Assembly: GCF_036588685.1 (NCBI RefSeq)
Contig: NC_086375.1
Span: 39,454,566-39,518,565 of the forward strand
Source: Mytilus trossulus
Lineage: Eukaryota > Mollusca > Bivalvia > Mytilida > Mytilidae
Direction of reading: 5' to 3'
Length of the DNA: 64,000 bases
The position numbers were made by a program, and so were the translations under genes. The stretch's first letter is position 1; the number at the start of each line of letters is the position of its first letter. Positions 36,801 to 49,000 of the stretch are shown piece by piece. The notes under the pieces were generated by a model that saw only the letters and a list, made by a program, of their open reading frames with translations, did no database searches and was not told the origin of the DNA.

Positions 36801-39800
36801 CATTCCTGGTAAAGATCTAGAAAAGCGCGTCGGGCGCGCATCTAATTTATAATGTATTGTTTTCATTGTATAAAAAGGCCAACTACATTGCGTAGCTAAA
36901 GTATAATAAGGATCTAAAATTCCGAAAGGATTTATAAATTGACCTAAGGTAATGTTCCTTTAACGTGTAAACAATTTATAATTTAGACCATATCAATGAT
37001 GATTCATTTCAACACAGAAGTGCTGACTTCTATGCTGGCAATACATTAAAGTAATTAATTAATTTTTCAAATATAATCAGCGGTCACTTTTTGCCATTTG
37101 ATTAGGGATTTTCCGTGTTAAATTTTCATCGGAGTTCAGTATTGTTTTATTCTACTTTGAACTATATTACTAATGCTCACTTGAAAGATCAGTTACATTT
37201 TCTCGTTTATCAAAACACTTAATTCGTAGTGACGTATTTCCTTTTTTCTGTTAAGAAACGTTGTAATTGATGAAGATATACACTAGAATGATACTCATTC
37301 CAGCAACAAATACGCGGAAGACGATAGCATTATTCTTGAGTGTTGATGATTAATTATATTTCAACACATTGTTGGTTTTCCTATTGGTATTCATTGTACC
37401 TACTTCGCAAAAAAAATTGAAATTAAATAAACATTCTGCACTCTCTTTATACTGTTTTTTTAATTTTTATTCGTGTTGAATGTTTGTTTTTTTTATTATT
37501 TGAGAAAGGGTTGACACCTTCATTTCAATATATACTATGGTTTCCAATAATGTGTACTGGTCAGTAATTATCCTATAACCTAATTAAAAACAATGTCATC
37601 ATTACAGAATGTTAAATTTGTACTATTTCTCTGATATTATAATAAACTGAGGTATTGAAAACGGTGCACTTTAAACAGGTACTGTAACAGTCTATTTGTT
37701 TAAAGTCATAAGAAACGAGTGACCGGTGAAAAATAATGTTCTTCCAATTCTTGAACCAATGCATACAAACATCATAAACTTAGTCTTCTGTGCTCGAATT
37801 TATGATTTTTTTCGTGTTAATTTCGTATAATTGTCAATTTTTTTTTCAATCGGTCAGTGTTGTTGTGAAAATATGGCAGGTAATTAAAGTTCGTGTTTTG
37901 AAGCCGAAGTTTAACGATTGTCACCTGTTTGTCAACAATTGACGAAAAATAAACAAAAAAGCATGAAAATTGAGCACGTGTTTAACATGTAAATTCAAAT
38001 AATAGTTTATTTTAAGGACATCCATGCGTATTGTGGTCACCGGATTTTTACGAGATGGGTCACACTGAGGTCACCTTGCATACGGAAAATATGTCGGAGG
38101 AATTGCTTGCTGGAAGGAAGCTATTCAAATAAAGTAAACTTCTTCTAAATATGAATAAATTAAAGAATTTTCTTCAGAAAAAAGTATATGCACATAAGTT
38201 TTATAATGAAAACTATCCATTGAGTTATAAAAATCATATGCATTATTTTTTTTTGATTTGAGGTTTCTTATAACTTTAAACAGGAATCAGGTTTGAAAAC
38301 CAAACGTTCCATGAATACATAGTTGTCTATTTATTTTTGATTGTTCCTCTGGTATCTTTCGCCCCTCTTTTGTGCCTTATCTAATTATGCTTTAAGGAGA
38401 AAAAAAAATTCAGTGTTTGGTTTTCCTCAACGTTTTTATACAATGAATTGACTATCATGACAATTGTTATCCATTGGTTTGATGTGTTTGAGCTTTTGAT
38501 CTTGCCTTTTCTTTAGAGACTTCTCGTTTTGAATGTGCCATATTATAACTTTGTATTCGGCCAAACATATGAACTTGAAAACAATATTTAATGTTCCCAG
38601 TATTTCAAAACGTTAGCATGACGTCATCATTCTTTTGTGTTCCCTTTTCGTCTGTACTTTTTACATGCAAGGGTATTTAATGAAGCTGGACGCTAGTCGT
38701 TTTGACTGATGTTTTTTTCATGAAAAGTTCGAAGTTTGTTTTGAAACATATTTTATTAAAAATAATAATTTAGTATCGCATACTTATACAAAACAAGTCT
38801 GCATTATAACAAATGATATCAACACATGTAAGTTTCATAAATAAAATGTAAGATTACTGAATAAAACAATGAATTTATCACCAGAAGATTGTTAAGACGA
38901 TACATGGAGTTTTATCTTGAACAAATAGAAGCCTGTCTCCAAAAATGTTGTTATAACAAAAATTTATTAACAACACAAATTTGAAGTAAACAAATTAATC
39001 AACATGAAAGATTGAATAACCCTTTGTTGTGTTACAACCAGTCTTAATCTTGATACAAGTTACTTTACATTATTTAAGACATTAATTTAGATAGTTTTTG
39101 AATGTGAAAACTATATGCCTTAAACTTCAGAAATCATTCACATACTTCATGCGTTTAGTGATACATGTAACTTGTAATACTGTTTTATTTGACAATTATC
39201 AAGTGAAAAAACGGGGTTTTATGTACTTTTTTTTAAATTTTAAATTGTAATGCTATTGTTTTATGTCTGACAATTTGGTTTTCTTGCTATCTTCATTTCA
39301 GCTGCCTAATCTACAATGTTATTACAAGAATTTCTTCCAGAATGTATTTTATCTTCGAGGAACTAAACATATCTCTATAAAAGTCCTTTAGTAGATGTCG
39401 TTATTTGATATTTTTGTTTTATTATATTTGGTACACTACAAAACATGCAATTTAAATTCTTAGGTCAAACTCTAAAGTGCTTCACAACTAGACAGTTCAA
39501 AGCGCTTATTGAATGTATACATTTTTGTACCATCAGCAATATACCAGTCTCAATAAGGAGCATCTGAGACCCTGCTCCCCAGATTTTTATGTGTATAATG
39601 TTGCTCAGTATACTATGTTGTGTTTTTTCTACTGAAATTTGTCGTTTGGTCATAATTCGTTTTTGACATGGCATGGCCGTGGCCATTTGTCATCGGATTA
39701 TTGAGTTTGAATATGCTTTCGGTATTATCCGCCTCTATTGTATTATGAAAAATAAATAAAATGTTATAACACACTGATATGAACATAAATATAATATTAG

Positions 39801-40905
39801 TAATAATACGCCATTTCTAAACATTCGTATAATCGTGGTATCAATACATCAGTATCTGGGATTTTATGAATATCAATAAAATCAATAAGTGATAACAAGA
39901 TGTTTTGAGCAGAGAATACAAAATTAACATCTGCATTGCATAGTGTTATAATTACTTGCTGCCATTAATTATGCATCGGATTCAAATTTGACTTCTACCT
40001 TATAACAAAATATCTACAACACTAAAACTACAAAGTAATACAATGCTCTGGATGTTTTATACAAGCAGAACACTCATTTTCAAAGTAAAAGTATTCATGT
40101 TTTACTTACAAATAGAATATAATGTATCACAGACAAAACTCTCTTTTGTATCGTCTTTACCATTGTACCACGTACACACACGTCACTTAACAAATGTACA
40201 AAATGAATCCATGTTCGCAAACTTTTAAGAAGACAAGATTTAACTTAAACAAGCAAAAGTCCATACATTAACGTGCTCATTTCTTTCATTTTGTTATAAC
40301 TAACTATAACCATTTTCACTCATACTCGAATTGTGAGACAAAATACATTGAAGCATATATATAAACAAACAAATATTACTATCGGTTTACTTTTGATGAG
40401 TAAATAATAACATGGCTATTTCTAGAAACATTACCAATAACATTTGTTAAGAAATTGGACAAAATGTGTTTTAATTTAAAATTTTAAGAATTTTAACAAA
40501 ATTTTCTAAAATCTTAAACTTTATAAACTATATAACAGTGGGACTAATCAGTAGAATATCCATGTCAAATGAATTAAATTGTAATTAATTTATTCACACA
40601 CCACTTATCTAACTCGTAACATTTTAAATAAAATAGTATCTGTTTGTGCTGACTACGTATCTTCTTTTCCAAATACGTCATGACCAATGGATAATACTGT
40701 TTTTTTCTGTCAACTCGATATCTTTTTTGGTATTGGTATAGTGTCTTTCTTATCAACACGGGTCTGTGTTAGTATCGCAAGCAACACATATCAGATACAC
40801 AGCTTTGCAAACTATATATACAAATATAGTCATATTTTGGTGGAAGACTGTTTGGATGTCTAACACTACTGCATAATGTCTTACACTACAGCATAATGTC
40901 TTACA

Positions 40906-43900
40906 CTACAGCATGACAATAACAAGTTTGTTGTGGCTTCCTTTATTATTAAGCATTTTCGGTCGATTGATTTTTGCGTATATCTTTGTGCCGTTCTGTA
41001 ATTGTCGATATTTGATTATTTCGAAAGGAATGGTCATTATTGAAGTGTGCGTAATTGGTCGACATTCTTCAGTTATCTCACCTTCATTGGTCTCGATCAC
41101 CAAACAAACGATACCCCGAATGTACGTTTCATTCTTGTTTGCAGAAAATGTATCCGTCGTCAAAGAAACTGTTATGACGTACGTACCATCATGCGTCAAT
41201 GTCAAGAGTCCTTTATCAGATTCATGCGAAAGGAATGAATTATTTATACTGCAGGATGGATTCCAGCTAATGAATTCTGCAAAAAAATGAAAATATGAAA
41301 CTTTTCATTGTATCAGAACTGGGTTGGTTATTCAAAAGTCTTAAGGATCGATATATTACTTATTTTCATATGAAAAGGGACAATGAAACATGTTATGAAA
41401 ATATACGTTAACTGTGAACAAATAAATTAAGTGGTTCTATTTTATGTTTAATATACCCTTGTCACTTTTTACCCAGACTTCAGACCTTTTTTATTATCTT
41501 TTAAGCATATATGTTTTAGTTTGTTGTTTTACCTGTGAATATTTTTACTATTTTGACAATGTGTGCTCTGATATCTATTTTGATTTGAGCGTCACTGATA
41601 AGTCTTATGTAGACGAAACGCGCGTCTGGCGTATAAAATTATAATCCTGGTACTTTTGATAACTATTTACACCACTGGGTCGATGCCACTGCTGGTGGAC
41701 GTTTCGTCCCCGAAAACGTCCCCGAGGGTATCACCAGCCCAGTAGTCAGCACTTCGGTGTTGACATGAATATCAATTATATGGTCATTTTTATAAATTTT
41801 CTGTTTACAAAACTTTGAATTATTCGAAAAACTAAGGATTTTCTTACCCCAGGAGTAGATTACCTTAGCCGTATTTGGCACAACTTTTTGGAATTGTGGG
41901 TCCTCAATGCTCTTCAACTTTGTATTTGTTTGGCTTTTTAACTATTTTGATCTGAGCGTCACTGATGAGTCTTATGTAGACGAAACGCGCGTCTGGCGTA
42001 TAAAATTATAATCCTGGTACTTTTGATAACTATTTACACCACTGGGTCGATGCCACTGCTGGTGGACGTTTCGTCCCCGAAAACGTCCCCGAGGGTATCA
42101 CCAGCCCAGTAGTCAGCACTTCGGTGTTGACATGAATATCAATTATATGGTCATTTTTATAAATTTTCTGTTTACAAAACTTTGAATTATTCGAAAAACT
42201 AAGGATCTTCTTACCCCAGGAGTAGATTACCTTAGCCGTATTTGGCACAACTTTTTGGAATTTTGGGTCCTCAATGCTCTTCAACTTTGTATTTGTTTGG
42301 CTTTTTAACTATTTTGATCTGAGCGTCACTGATGAGTCTTATGTAGACGAAACGCGCGTCTGGCGTATAAAATTATAATCCTGGTACTTTTGATAACTAT
42401 AATCATAAATAAAGTTTTTAAAAAAGGAAATTTACCAATTCAATACAGCTTATAAGAAAACATAGCAGTGTGCCAGTGACTATGTTTGGAGATATCAAGG
42501 TAAATGAAATCATTTAGTATGTCCCAAAAGAAGATGTTACCCTTTAGTTAAATATGTAGTTTGGATTTACTTCTTTTCTTATTTACAGACTTACTGTTTA
42601 CATGGTTTATCCAAGCTGTTTGCGTCTGAAAATCTGCTTCAAATTCTAAAATTCTTGAACCATTATATGACTGTTTACCTATAAAACACATTATTTATTA
42701 TAAGAATATTACAAGTATTAGAAATGATTGCAATGAAATATTTACATTCTAATTCGTTTTATCATTTTCATTGTTAACATGCAATAACTCATTTATTTGC
42801 GGTATAAGACGAAAATAAATGGTTTTTAAGTTGATGTTTTAACTTTAATAGCAAAACGCAAAATTAAATAATAAATATGTATCACAGGCATTCGCCTTAC
42901 AGGCAATCTTACTGGGTTTTTTTTTCCATTTTTTTCTTGCACACCAGTGATCCCTATTTGTGGGTTATCGCTTTTGGTTGATACATGTAACCCGAGTTCA
43001 CTGTTTGTACTAGTTCAAATAATGATGAAGTTTTGGTATGCTTTGTTTACACTGAAGTCTAGGGACATGTAAGAATCAAAATCAGAACAAATATAAGAAG
43101 ACGTCATGAATATCTAAAATGTGTTCACTTTTAAATAGACCTTTCTATGTATATGTACGGATGTCTTCACTGTGAGTGATAATCTTACTGTATATCTTCA
43201 CACAAGTGTTAACAATGAGGAACAACCATTTAACTTTAAGGTGGTGATGGTTGGGTATTTTTAGTCAGAATATTTGTTTATATCATCTCCTTATCAGATT
43301 GGGGATCAGAATATGTTTAAGGGAAAAACAGACCTTCTTGTAGTTAAAATGTCGTTCCCTTCATGTATGTCCTTTCTAGTTTTTTCTGCTCATTTAATTT
43401 GTTTGTTATGACGTATATGGGGTCATTTTCATGTACTTTTTTTCATTTGATTGAATTTATTGGCACCTGTATTTATTTCGACCTGTATTTGTTTTTAATG
43501 TCTGTATATGAAGAAATAGTAGTGTTACAGCAATACGGTTGTATAAATATTTTACCTTGAGAACCCAATCCATCGCCAACAGAATTTTGTTGATCCTGAA
43601 ATACATATATTTGAAAAATTATTGAATAGATTGTTATATTTTCAAATATTCAAAATGTATAAACAAATTGCCACAATACATACAAACGAATTACGAGAAG
43701 TCTACTTGTTATGAAAAAAGTCACTAAAGTATTAACACAGAAACATTAAAATGAAACTTTATAAACTGTATGCATCTGATGCGCTTTTCTGAATTTATGT
43801 TAACAGGAACGTATAAGGCTAAACTTTTGAAAGCCATGGTGTGTAGGTATAGAAACCTGAGACATTTCATTTGATCAAAATGGTCTCGATCATGTAAAGC

Positions 43901-44129
43901 GTGATAAATTAAGGTTTGAGAATGATTATATATATTTTGTCGTCATCATCACAATTTACAACTATTCATATCCTATATCGTAATATACTCGTAATACAAT
44001 TGATAATTGCATAATATTAGACAGTCACATTTCGATGATATGTTTGAATGGAAGTCACACGAGAAGATTTATTTTCTATCTAGATGTACACGATGATACG
44101 ATATTGTCTTTGCTTGAACTAGGATAAGG

Positions 44130-44184
<55 letters not shown>

Positions 44185-46098
44185 ATAGAAAGGTGTTGAA
44201 AAGACGCAGGAATTGTATACCGTGTTATTTTATTTTTTTATTTAATCGTTCAATACATTTGTAGCATGGACACAACTTCTAATTAAAAAAAAAGTATTCC
44301 AGGGATTGAGACTGATGTTCGAAACAACAGTTTAAAACCATGCAAATATATGCCATTCTCTCTCATAGAAACTAAATGTACCTTATTTTATATAATTTGA
44401 CACAATAAACGTTAGTGTTTTTATTATTATTATTAGTGGTAAATAGAATATTATATTAGATTAACTGATGTTGTATAATTAGTTGCTAAAATGAAAATTA
44501 TAATTTGACCGATTTAACGATTATCACTTTACGCACAGGAAGTATTCAATAATATCTTCACCAGTTTGACATACACAGCCAACAAATACTTAACCACGAC
44601 TCAACTGTGAACTAAGGTCTATTGTTTTCATCTAGATTCATTCGTTTACATTTCAAAAAGAATGGCTTGTCAAATGTTACAAAAAAGAATCAATCATTTT
44701 ACATTTTTCTAGAAAAAGAATATTTTATGAGTAAAATTAATAAGATTATTTTTATCGGTGAACTAAATGCTGTCATATATTGTATTGGTGATAGCGCTTG
44801 GTTATCTTTGGTTCATTTTACACTACTCCTTTTGTATACAAATATTATTATAGCTATTCACTTTTTTACTTCCTCGTCAAACAACACCCTTCCACGAGAA
44901 CAAAAGCGACATGTATACGTTTTAAGTGAGTTTAAAAGTCAGGGTCAAGTATGTCTTAGGTGAAATTCAGGGGAAAATCCAAGGGGAAAACCAATCGACA
45001 TACGTACATTGTGGTTTAAAGTGAAACTGTCGCCGGACGCCTACACTTAAACTTTCATTATTTGATACAACTACAATGTTTATAGATCTTTATAAATCTA
45101 TTTAAAGATGAAACATAATTTTTTTTTAAATTTATTTATCTGTTCAGAATTCACAATACTCCTTGATGAGAAAATAAAAACAAAAGCATTATGTCATTAT
45201 AATTTAATTTCAATTTGTGGCAACCGACCGCGAGAATAGAAATCAGCAGTATTCTGCTAATAAAAACAGACGAATGTGTGCTAATTTATTTCAACTCTTC
45301 AGTCAATACAAGATTGTGTTCGTATTTCAATACCACCTCATCAGTTGTGTCCAAAGGCTTTGAACAAACAAGTTAAAATTAAATTAGTAAATTGCCCGGC
45401 GAATCGACAAAAATGTAAAGCATGAAGTCTATAGAAATGTGAATACGAAGTGACAATAAATAGAAATCGTATATGGAGTGCATATTGATTTCTTATCAAA
45501 ATTAATCGAGTCTCACCTTGTAATTTTTTATTGGTTCTTTAATGCAGCACATATTATCCTTCTTGTATTTCTCCTTTATATTGGTTGTTGAGCTGCATGA
45601 ATAACAGTACAAGTATTTGTCACCTGTGTCATCATTGTCAATATTGTTTTTTACAAAGCTCCATACTCCTACTAATAGTGCGACGGCACAGGCTAATGCT
45701 AAGGCAATATTGACATATGTCTGGGGCCTTAAACATGAACATTTAGGAGCAGATTTCTTCTTAGGAAATTGCGGCCCGTCAACATGGTCAAACGATACCG
45801 GTGTTACCAAACCTCTCTCATTTTGGTATTTCATATTTTCTGTACATGGTTCGTCTTTTGGAGGCATATAAATGACCAAGTTTCCATTGACTTTTAACTC
45901 TCTGGTTGTATTTAACTCGTTGTTCTTTTCATTTTCGTTTAATTCTGTTGAATGTCGACATTGTTTCGGCGATGTTGTCTTAAGGAAAGGTTCGTGTTCT
46001 TCGTCTGGATGAATCGCTCGAACTCTGCTTTCTTGACGAATAAAAATTATTTCATGTTTAGAATCATTGCAATTAGGCATGCTGGGATTAGACGTCAT
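40906..46098 (-). CDS. Gene B: type II membrane protein, paralogue of gene A
   Basis: Exons inferred from splice sites and phase: 45517-46098 (phase 0, ACAAG|GTGAGA), 43556-43595 (ATTTCAG acceptor, CAAG|GTAAAA donor), 42595-42678 (TTATAG acceptor, AACA|GTAAGT donor) and 40906-41276 (TTTGCAG acceptor). Together they give 358 codons with no stop. The intron phases 0, 1, 1 and the last-exon length (371 nt) are the same as in gene A. The cytoplasmic tail of about 125 residues carries VNGNLVIYMP and DEPC. One hydrophobic segment spans about 129-149 (ALALACAVALLVGVWSFV). A YCYSC...NMCC motif follows at Cys 165, 168, 184, 185. The C-terminal domain has RILEFEADF, FISWNPS, LTHDGTYVITVSL, VCLVI, EECRPIT, IPFEIIKY and NKLVIVML. 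A cell-surface, TNF/C1q-like ligand role is inferred from topology and fold pattern. NNS is a possible glycosylation site at the start of the last exon. Confidence 0.82.
41567..42405 (+). repeat. 367-bp satellite units inside gene B intron 3
   Basis: Two nearly identical units (offset 367 bp; the shadow frames at 41663 and 42030 differ by one residue) plus a partial third, each ending with the GACGAAACGCGCGTCTGGCG core. They lie entirely within the intron 41277-42594. The same unit, more diverged, forms the array at 51840-52905. Confidence 0.92.
44132..44182 (+). repeat. (TC)25 microsatellite in gene B intron 1
   Basis: An uninterrupted TC dinucleotide run of about 51 bases, in the intron 43596-45516. 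On the transcribed (minus) strand it reads GA. It is likely length-polymorphic. Confidence 0.95.
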
Positions 46099-49000
46099 TT
46101 TAAAAATATTTGTCCTTATAATAGAAACTAATACTTGTCACGTCTGTTTATAAATGATACAACCAAGTGTTGAAGACGTTGCTTTTATCGATGTAAACTG
46201 TGTGGTTATACGGACGTATTTTGAGGAGGGAAATACCTAATATATTTCCGTAGTATATTGCTTGCACTTGACCTGAGATAAATAAAGTTAATTGAGACCA
46301 CACGAATAATTGCCAAGTAGGTCAGACACAATGAGGGATTGTTATATGTTTTAAAATTTTGATAAACTAAACGTATAGATGTATATATATATACGTTATA
46401 TGGCGAAGGAGTGCGAGACATCTGTTAACATCCTATTATGCCACCACAACTCAACCGCACGAATAATAATATCCATACCTTTGCGCCACTAGTTTACAAA
46501 ATACCTAGTTCCATTTGAGTAATTATTTTTATATTCCGTTTCAATAAAACACACAATAGAATTGAAAAAAAACGTTATGACACCAAGTGACTCAAATTCA
46601 TAGTTTGCATGAAGCGCTGAGGCTCCTTTTAAAGTTTATAAAAATAACAAAAATGTATATCATCAGAAATATTTTATTAAAAACTCTATATTCTACAGCA
46701 TTTGAGTGGACCATTAGCAAATTATTAGATAAAACGATTAATTTTAAATATTGTTTTTATTAAATTGAGAGAGGAATGTATGAAATGTTCTTCTTCAAAA
46801 ATGTATCTAGTTTAATTTAAACATCTGTATCTGCATAAACACAAATTGTAATAGATTCAAGTAAAACAGACTTTTGGAGACCTCGTCATTTAACATACTT
46901 AGCACTATAATATATCATATATGTATATACATATCATGATCATGCTTACATTACATTTGTACAACATTTGTAAAACAGCACAAAACATTTAAATGGCACA
47001 AAAGAGGAAGGAACGGTTAAAAAAACACTGAATTAAATATTAATTAAGAAATGCAGAGGACCAAATTCCATATGTCCCGACAAAAATCTAATTCTTCAGT
47101 GTTATAGGACGACGACATTTGACATTCTGGAGGGGGCAGGAGGATTTTGTAAATAAATAAGTCAGCCTTGATAATCAAAAACTTAAATGGGTTGTTCTGT
47201 GGCAGTTTGAAAACAAATTACCTGACTTGCAATGTATTGAAATTAAATAACACAGCAGGTCTAATCGAAAGTATAAGATGGCACCAGATTTTTCATAAAT
47301 TCATTTTTGTAAAAACAAATCGTGAAACACTTCCCAAATCTTTCAATAATAAAAGTATGAATATTATCTAAATATATACTTGAAATGTCTGAAAATTGGT
47401 TTCATTTAACTTGAGGTATATTGTCTCAGGAACGCTTACCTCACTTTTATAACAGGGCCGTAAAAATGTATTGAGGCAAATGCCTCATGTAGAAAATTTC
47501 AAAACCAAACTCATGTCTCTATATCAAATTGTGTTCATCGTGAGTTCCTTGCAAGAAGCAAGTTCTGTTCTCCCTTAGAAGTAGCCCTTGATTTTTCGGG
47601 ATCAATTTTTCTTATGTATTTGTCTTTTGTTAATTGATTGCCCTTCTGTATTCTGTAAGTGCTGCAATCATTTTGTAATTTAGTAATTCTATCATTCTTG
47701 ATCAAGAGTTTAAAAAAAACAGCAGCCACAGACTTAATTATATATAACTATGTGAATTACATTTTTGCTTTATCATGAATATTGGTCTTTAGATGTTGTC
47801 CCTAGGAACTTAAGTCTTACACTGAATCTACACATTTTACTTTCAAACCAAAATATTGTCAAAAAATTATTTAAACAGAACTTGCATTTTCAGATTAAGA
47901 CAGGATCTGGGGGATACCCAGAAAGCATGATTTTGCATTATTTATTCTATAGCTTCTTAGGCCCTCAGCATTTCCAAAACCCTTACATTTTTTTTGGCAA
48001 AACATGTTTGTCATACTTTTTAAAGAGCCTAGTTACAACCAAACTTATAAACTGTTTATGTATGCAATATATGTAAATGCAATAGGGAATATAGAAAATT
48101 AATGTTTGCAGAGGATGATGATTAATTCTGATTTAATGGTACATTATGACTTGACTATACATATATTATTTATAATAAACAAATATTTCAAAATTGTATG
48201 TTTTCGAATATATTATAAATATAGTTGTGAAAATAATCAAACACGTCCCCTGCTTGAATGAAAATGAAACGTTGAATCTAGCTTATATATATATATATAG
48301 TGCCGAAAATAGATAATTTGTCCTCTTAGTTTAACAAAAATAAATAACCGATAAAAAACAAATCCTCCTAGATTCGTCATTATGCTAAATATAAGAAGTG
48401 TTTTGTGCAAGAAAAAAAATATATTAAAAACAATGTTATGCTAATTGTTGGGAACAAACAAAAAGCTGTTCACTAAAAATACACGGTGTTCTCAAAGTAT
48501 AGATGCTAGGCACCGGCGTGTGTATCATCTTAAGTACGTGTTATAGTGTTCTTTTATTTGTCCTTGTAAACTATTACTTATACAGTTTGTTTTATTTTTG
48601 GTTATATTTATTTGACATGTTTCGGTACTTATAAATCTCTTCTTTGTTTTATTGTACTATGGTAATTTTAAGTATTTTCGCCTTCCGTTTTTGCTTTTGT
48701 GCTTTGTCTTTATCCCGTTTTTGTTTTTCTTTGTTGACATATCGTTTTTTTTTTATACTGGTAAAAATTATAACACAATGTTTACTGCTGTACCCCTATT
48801 TTGACATTTTTATTTTCTATGTATGTTTGTTTTGTTCACACTATGTTGTAAATATAATGGAATTTTATGCGACTGTCAAACAAGTATGTGGTTTAGCTAA
48901 CTGTAAAACGAATATGCCTGTATAAAGTTCGGATTTTGACAGTTGTTATCCATTCGTTTGATGTGTTTTAACTTTTGGTTTTATCATTTGAGTAGGGATT

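Larger units (their letters stand above)
32653..40905. other. Intergenic stretch between genes A and B
   Basis: 8.25 kb without a supported gene. It should contain the promoter of gene A (just right of 32652) and the 3' UTR of gene B (a minus-strand AATAAA lies near 40590). Repeats: 34384-34545, 36660-36800, fragments at 37060-37155 and 38465-38530, and 38325-38385. A G-run cluster lies at 34770-34788 and a 12-C run at 35594-35605. The segment 36400-36590 resembles a diverged satellite module (CAGTCAGCACTTCGGTCATT) and explains the 74-codon frame there. Confidence 0.55.

Noticed and set aside
41663-42284. Two 84-codon minus-strand frames with nearly the same protein
   Set aside because: They are the reverse strand of the 367-bp satellite units; related units elsewhere are broken, so they are not genes.
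45617-45871. 84-codon plus-strand frame
   Set aside because: Antisense to exon 1 of gene B, which has a membrane segment and conserved motifs shared with gene A.
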